A stretch of DNA of 64,000 nt from Amycolatopsis balhimycina FH 1894 (GTDB lineage Bacteria; Actinomycetota; Actinomycetes; Mycobacteriales; Pseudonocardiaceae), in NCBI RefSeq assembly GCF_000384295.1, contig NZ_KB913037.1:1593975-1657974 (forward strand). The letters run 5' to 3'. Made by a program: the position numbers and the translations under genes. The notes under the pieces are model-generated. The model saw only the letters and a program-made list of their open reading frames with translations. It did not search any database and was not told the origin of the DNA. Shown in pieces: positions 60,649 to 64,000 of the stretch (positions are counted from its first letter, which is position 1; each line of letters starts with the position of its first letter).

Positions 60649-61770
60649 TCAGACGCCGAGCGCCGCGAGCAGCCGCTCGTGGTAGGCCGCGGGGCCGCCG
60701 AAGAGCAGCTGGGCGGACTTGGCGCGGCGGAAGTGCAGGTGTGCCGAATGTTCCCAGGTGAACCCGATCCCACCGTGCACCTGGATGTTCTCCATGGCGG
60801 CGAAGAGGTAGGCACGGGAACAGCAGGCATGTGCCGCCGCCGCGGCCGCCGGCAGCCCGGCGGGGTCCTCGTCGTGCAGCCGGGCGGCTTCGCGGGCCGT
60901 CGCCTCGGCCAGCTCGACGTGCACCAGCATGTCCGCGCACTTGTGCTTGACCGCCTGGAACGAGCCGATGGGCCGGCCGAACTGGTGGCGGGTCCGGGCG
61001 TACTCGGCGGCGGTTTCCAGCACCCGGCGCGCTCCCCCGGCCTGTTCGGCCGCGAGGCAGACGGACGCGACGTCGAGCACCGGTCCGAAGACGCACTCCC
61101 CCGCACCGTCCTCGCCGACCCGTGTCGCCGGTGCGGCCTCGAAGGTGACCTGTGCCTGCGCTCGCGTGGCGTCCAGCGAACGCAGGGCTTCGGCACGCAC
61201 CCCCGGCGCCTGCCGATCCACGGCGAACAGCGAAAGGCCGACGCCCGCACGGGCCACGACCAGCAGCAGGTCGGCGGTGGTCCCGTCGATCACGAAGCTC
61301 TTGCGCCCGGTCAACGACCACTGGCCCGGCGAAGTCTCCTCCGCCACCGTAGTGATCCGGCGGGGGCCCCACGCGCCGTCGGCCTCGGTCACCGCCAAGG
61401 CCGCCGTCGTCGTGCCCGCCGCGATTCCCGGCAGGTACCGCGCGCAGGCGACGTCGTCACCGGCGGCCAGGAGCGTGGTGGCGGCCAGGACGACGGAGGA
61501 AAAGAACGGCGCGCACAGCAGCGAGCGGCCCATCTCCTCCAGCACGACACCCAGCTCCACCAGCCCGAAACCGTCGCCGCCGTAGGCTTCCGGAATGGCG
61601 AGACCGGCCAGCCGCAGTTCGCCGGACAGCTGCGCCCACACCTTGGGGTCGAACGGTGCTTCGGACTCGATCAGCTCCCGCGCGGCTTCCTCGCCCGAGA
61701 CCGCCTCGAGGAAGTCGCGCACGGTCGCGCGCAACGCGTCGAGGTCTTCCTGCGAAGTCGCTGTCGTCAC
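60649..61770 (-). CDS. Acyl-CoA dehydrogenase
   Basis: The GTG at 61770 follows AGGAGG and overlaps the stop of the second dehydrogenase gene (GTGA). The 373-residue FAD enzyme has AIPEAYGGDGFGLVELGVVLEEMG, ALAVTEADGAWG, and the late YARTRHQFGRPIGSFQAVKHKCADM. IQVHGGIGFTWEHSAHLHFRRAK closes the C-terminal region. The usual catalytic Glu position near the end is not obvious. It may pair with the other dehydrogenase as an alpha2beta2 complex, known for steroid and side-chain degraders. Confidence 0.88.
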   Translation of the reverse strand: MTTATSQEDLDALRATVRDFLEAVSGEEAARELIESEAPFDPKVWAQLSGELRLAGLAIPEAYGGDGFGLVELGVVLEEMGRSLLCAPFFSSVVLAATTLLAAGDDVACARYLPGIAAGTTTAALAVTEADGAWGPRRITTVAEETSPGQWSLTGRKSFVIDGTTADLLLVVARAGVGLSLFAVDRQAPGVRAEALRSLDATRAQAQVTFEAAPATRVGEDGAGECVFGPVLDVASVCLAAEQAGGARRVLETAAEYARTRHQFGRPIGSFQAVKHKCADMLVHVELAEATAREAARLHDEDPAGLPAAAAAAHACCSRAYLFAAMENIQVHGGIGFTWEHSAHLHFRRAKSAQLLFGGPAAYHERLLAALGV

Positions 61771-63050
61771 GACCGGCCTCCTTGGTCCGCCACGGAATGG
61801 CGCAGCGCGCGAAACGGCGACCGGGTGTCGATGCCCGGTTCCTTCGGCAGGCCGAGCACCCGTTCCGCGAGGATGTTCTTCATGATTTCCTCGGTGCCAC
61901 CGAGGATTCGCAACGCGGGGGTGGCCAGCAGCAGCTCGGTCCAGGCGAAGGTTCCCCACTCGCCGGTGTCGGCGATCACTCGCTGACCCAGCACGTCCGC
62001 TGCGAAGTGCGCGGCCTTGGTGAGGTTCTGCGCGTACATCAGCTTCGACACCGACATCTCCGGTCCCGGCGCCACCCCGGCCCGCATCCGTCGGATCGCC
62101 CGCGCGTTCAGCTGCGCGGTGGCGGTCAGGTCGACGAGCAGTTCGGCCAGCCTGGCGCGCAGCGCGCCATCGTCTTCGTGACCGGCTGCCCGCATCAACG
62201 CGGCCAGCCGGTCCGGCGTCAGAGCCGCGCTCACCGCGCCGACACCTTCGTTGCCGACCGTCGCCCGCTCGTTCATCAGGGTGGTCAGCGCGACCGTCCA
62301 GCCCCCGTCGACGTCGCCGAGCCGATGGTCGTCGGGGACCCGGACGTCGGTCAGGAAGACCTCGTTGAAGTCGGCGCCGCCGGTCATCTGGCGCAGCGGC
62401 CGGACCTCGACGCCGGGTGCGTCCATCGGCACGAGGAACGCGGTGATGCCGCGGTGCTTGGGGGCGTCCGGGTCGGTCCGGGCCAGGGCGAGGCCGATCT
62501 GGCTGAGGTGCGCGACCGACGTCCACACCTTCTGTCCATTGAGGACCCAATCCGCGCCGTCACGCACCGCCGTAGTACGTACGGCCGCGAGGTCGGACCC
62601 GGCGCCGGGCTCGCTGAACAGCTGGCAGGCGATGGCGTCGCCGCGGTACATCGCCGGCAGCCACCGGTCCTTCAGGTGCTGCCGCGCGTGGGCCAGGATG
62701 GTCGGGCCGACCATCCCCAGCCCGACCACACCGATCGTGCCGGTGTCCGGCACGTCGTACTCCGCCTCGACGGCGTCGTAGAGCATGTCGTGGACGGCGG
62801 TCAGGCCCCGCCCGCCGTACTCGGGCGGGCCGGTGATCCAGCCGAACCCGTTTTCGTACCGGGTCCGCTGCCAGGCCCGCGCGCGATCCACCGCGGCCCG
62901 TTCGACGTCCGGCGGGTCGGCGCTGAAGTAGGCCACCCGGTCGTCGCCGTCACCCCAGCGGAACGCGGCGGGCTCGGGCCGGCGATCGGCGTGCGCGTCG
63001 AGGAACCGGCGGACCTCGTCGACGAAGTCCGGTTCGAGGTCGTGCTGCAT
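61767..63050 (-). CDS. Acyl-CoA dehydrogenase, second subunit type
   Basis: The 427-residue product has WITGPPEYGGRGLTAVHDMLYDAVEAE, CQLFSEPGAGSDLA and VLNGQKVWTSVAHLSQIGLALARTD in the FAD and substrate regions. LRILGGTEEIMKNILAERVLGLP lies at the end. It differs strongly from the next gene product. Two adjacent, coupled and dissimilar acyl-CoA dehydrogenase genes are typical of heteromeric FadE pairs in actinobacterial side-chain or steroid catabolism. Confidence 0.88.
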   Translation of the reverse strand: MQHDLEPDFVDEVRRFLDAHADRRPEPAAFRWGDGDDRVAYFSADPPDVERAAVDRARAWQRTRYENGFGWITGPPEYGGRGLTAVHDMLYDAVEAEYDVPDTGTIGVVGLGMVGPTILAHARQHLKDRWLPAMYRGDAIACQLFSEPGAGSDLAAVRTTAVRDGADWVLNGQKVWTSVAHLSQIGLALARTDPDAPKHRGITAFLVPMDAPGVEVRPLRQMTGGADFNEVFLTDVRVPDDHRLGDVDGGWTVALTTLMNERATVGNEGVGAVSAALTPDRLAALMRAAGHEDDGALRARLAELLVDLTATAQLNARAIRRMRAGVAPGPEMSVSKLMYAQNLTKAAHFAADVLGQRVIADTGEWGTFAWTELLLATPALRILGGTEEIMKNILAERVLGLPKEPGIDTRSPFRALRHSVADQGGRS

Positions 63051-63073
63051 CGGGCAACCCTATCATTAATAGG

Positions 63074-63083
63074 TAGATAATTA
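63074..63083. promoter_or_regulatory. TAATTATCTA element, copy 2 (minus strand)
   Basis: The minus strand reads TAATTATCTA here, followed by CCTATTAATGATA, in the 35-base gap between the LuxC-type gene and the dehydrogenase gene. It repeats the element at 58889. This AT-rich island could hold a promoter or operator for the dehydrogenase genes. Confidence 0.4.
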
Positions 63084-63085
63084 CA

Positions 63086-64000
63086 CTATCCCTCGTCGCT
63101 GACCCAGCGGACCAGCCGCTGCAGCGGGTAGAAGCCGTCGTGCGGCAGCCCGGCCTCGACGACCGGAACGTGCCCGAGCGTCACGATGCGCTGGGCGCCC
63201 GCCGCGGCGAGCGCGTCCCGCAGCGACTCCTTGCGGGACGCGGGATAGACGCCGACGCTCTGCGTGGCGACGTTGATCCGGCCCAGCGCGTCCTCGAGCC
63301 GGTCCACCGGCACGACGTTCGCCACCTTGCACTCGGGATGGAAGTCGACCGGCTCCTCGGTGCGCACCACCAGCCCGTGGCCCTCGTAGCCACCGAACAC
63401 CCGGGCGTACGGCGCCAGGTCCCGCAGTGCTTCCACTTCGGCGCGGATCTCGGCGGGCACCGGGTTCCCCACCGCCGACCCGAGCCTGCGGGCGACGCCA
63501 AGCCGCGGGAGCAGCGCGGCAGCGAACCGGTCGGCGTCCTCGGCACTGCCCTCGACGTACTGGAACCGGCTGGCCGCGCACGCCTGCTGGTCCATCAGCA
63601 TGATGTCCTGCGCGGCGGCCTCCGCGGCTTCCGTCACCGCGGCGGCGGAACCGAACGCTTCCCGTCCGATCAGGGAAACCGACGTCTTGGGATCGAACGA
63701 CACCAGCTCGAAGCCGGGGCCCACGTAGGCGCGGGCACTGCGCAACGACGCCTCGCCGCCCCAGGCGGCGAGCTTGTCGAAGAACTGCGGCCGGAACAGC
63801 ACCGACTCGACCTCGGTGTCCCCGCCACGCCAGTAGGCGGCGGAGCACGAGCGGGTGGTCGGGTGGCCGGGCGCCACCGCGTGCAGGCCGGCGAGCAGCA
63901 GACTGGTCGAGTAGAGGTCGTTCGACGGCAGCTTGAACAGGTTGACCCCCTTGGTGAGGGCGGCCCGCAGCAGCGAAACCGCGCCGACACCGGGGGCGTT
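63086..64000 (-). CDS. LuxC-type acyl-CoA reductase, C-terminal part
   Basis: The frame is open to the window edge, so the N-terminus lies to the right. The visible ~305 residues match LuxC-like long-chain acyl-CoA reductases, which reduce acyl-CoA to an aldehyde with NADPH. GVGAVSLLRAALTKGVNLFKLPSND resembles the nucleotide-site region, DQQACAASRFQYVEG (about the middle) holds the catalytic cysteine, and FHPECKVANVVPVDRLEDAL lies near the end. It is upstream of the two acyl-CoA dehydrogenase genes on the same strand with 35 bases between. In that context it may make an aldehyde from a CoA thioester. Confidence 0.82.
   Translation of the reverse strand, partial: NAPGVGAVSLLRAALTKGVNLFKLPSNDLYSTSLLLAGLHAVAPGHPTTRSCSAAYWRGGDTEVESVLFRPQFFDKLAAWGGEASLRSARAYVGPGFELVSFDPKTSVSLIGREAFGSAAAVTEAAEAAAQDIMLMDQQACAASRFQYVEGSAEDADRFAAALLPRLGVARRLGSAVGNPVPAEIRAEVEALRDLAPYARVFGGYEGHGLVVRTEEPVDFHPECKVANVVPVDRLEDALGRINVATQSVGVYPASRKESLRDALAAAGAQRIVTLGHVPVVEAGLPHDGFYPLQRLVRWVSDEG

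Noticed and set aside
1..64000. tRNA, rRNA, CRISPR array, integrase or transposase genes
   Set aside because: I looked for clover-leaf tRNA ends, regularly spaced repeats and DDE or tyrosine recombinase motifs, and found none I could support by reading.

Overview
The window is about 64 kb of very GC-rich, densely coded DNA with many GTG starts, 4-base ATGA/GTGA overlaps between genes, and several coenzyme-F420-type and LprG/P55-type genes. This is typical of a filamentous actinomycete. The gene mix and the long intergenic palindromes built on TGAACGACCCTTTCA, TGAATGACTCATTCA and TTTCACGTGAAA suggest a Pseudonocardiaceae genome such as Amycolatopsis; that assignment is inference. I see no rRNA, tRNA, CRISPR array, prophage or complete insertion sequence.

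Layout, left to right. 0-8 kb: the end of a peptide-type permease, an RraA/HMG-aldolase-like gene, and a sugar or sugar-acid module. The module has a GntR regulator, a Gfo/Idh dehydrogenase, a binding protein and an unusual MalF-MalG fused permease on the minus strand, with an enolase-superfamily dehydratase divergent from them. 8-14.7 kb: a minus-strand operon with an AgaS-type SIS deaminase/isomerase, a BadF-type amino-sugar kinase, an EamA transporter, a PfkB sugar-phosphate kinase and a class II aldolase. A divergent DeoR regulator follows, then a secreted GH114 endo-alpha-1,4-polygalactosaminidase. Two matching 28-bp operator-like sites flank deoR. 14.9-20.7 kb: an ABC sugar importer, a GH4 alpha-glycosidase and a secreted esterase. 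Together 8-20 kb reads as a complete route from extracellular poly-galactosamine (a fungal polymer) to triose phosphates, and it is the most striking system here.

20.7-27.5 kb: small stress or detoxification genes (TetR plus epoxide hydrolase, NmrA-like reductase, SDR, MmyB-type regulator, quinone reductase), with two decayed gene fragments at 24.5-25.5 kb. 27.5-38.1 kb: two complete oligopeptide-type ABC importers, each with a fused DppD-DppF ATPase. One permease gene carries a perfect 36-bp palindrome inside its reading frame. 38.3-44.7 kb: a truncated epimerase remnant abutting a palindrome, then a histidine-ammonia-lyase homologue in which Gly-Thr-Gly replaces the MIO triad, divergent from an OpuC/EgtU-type betaine ABC importer and an RpiR regulator.

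44.7-57 kb: a SARP-NACHT-membrane protein, a DUF5662 protein, an LprG/P55-like lipoprotein-MFS pair, a TetR-controlled F420/SDR operon, a KAP-type membrane P-loop NTPase and a three-helix-bundle small protein. 57-64 kb: an atypical dihydropteroate-synthase homologue with an SDR, a GntR regulator, and a minus-strand acyl-CoA operon (enoyl-CoA hydratase, two acyl-CoA dehydrogenases and a LuxC-type acyl-CoA reductase cut by the window end).
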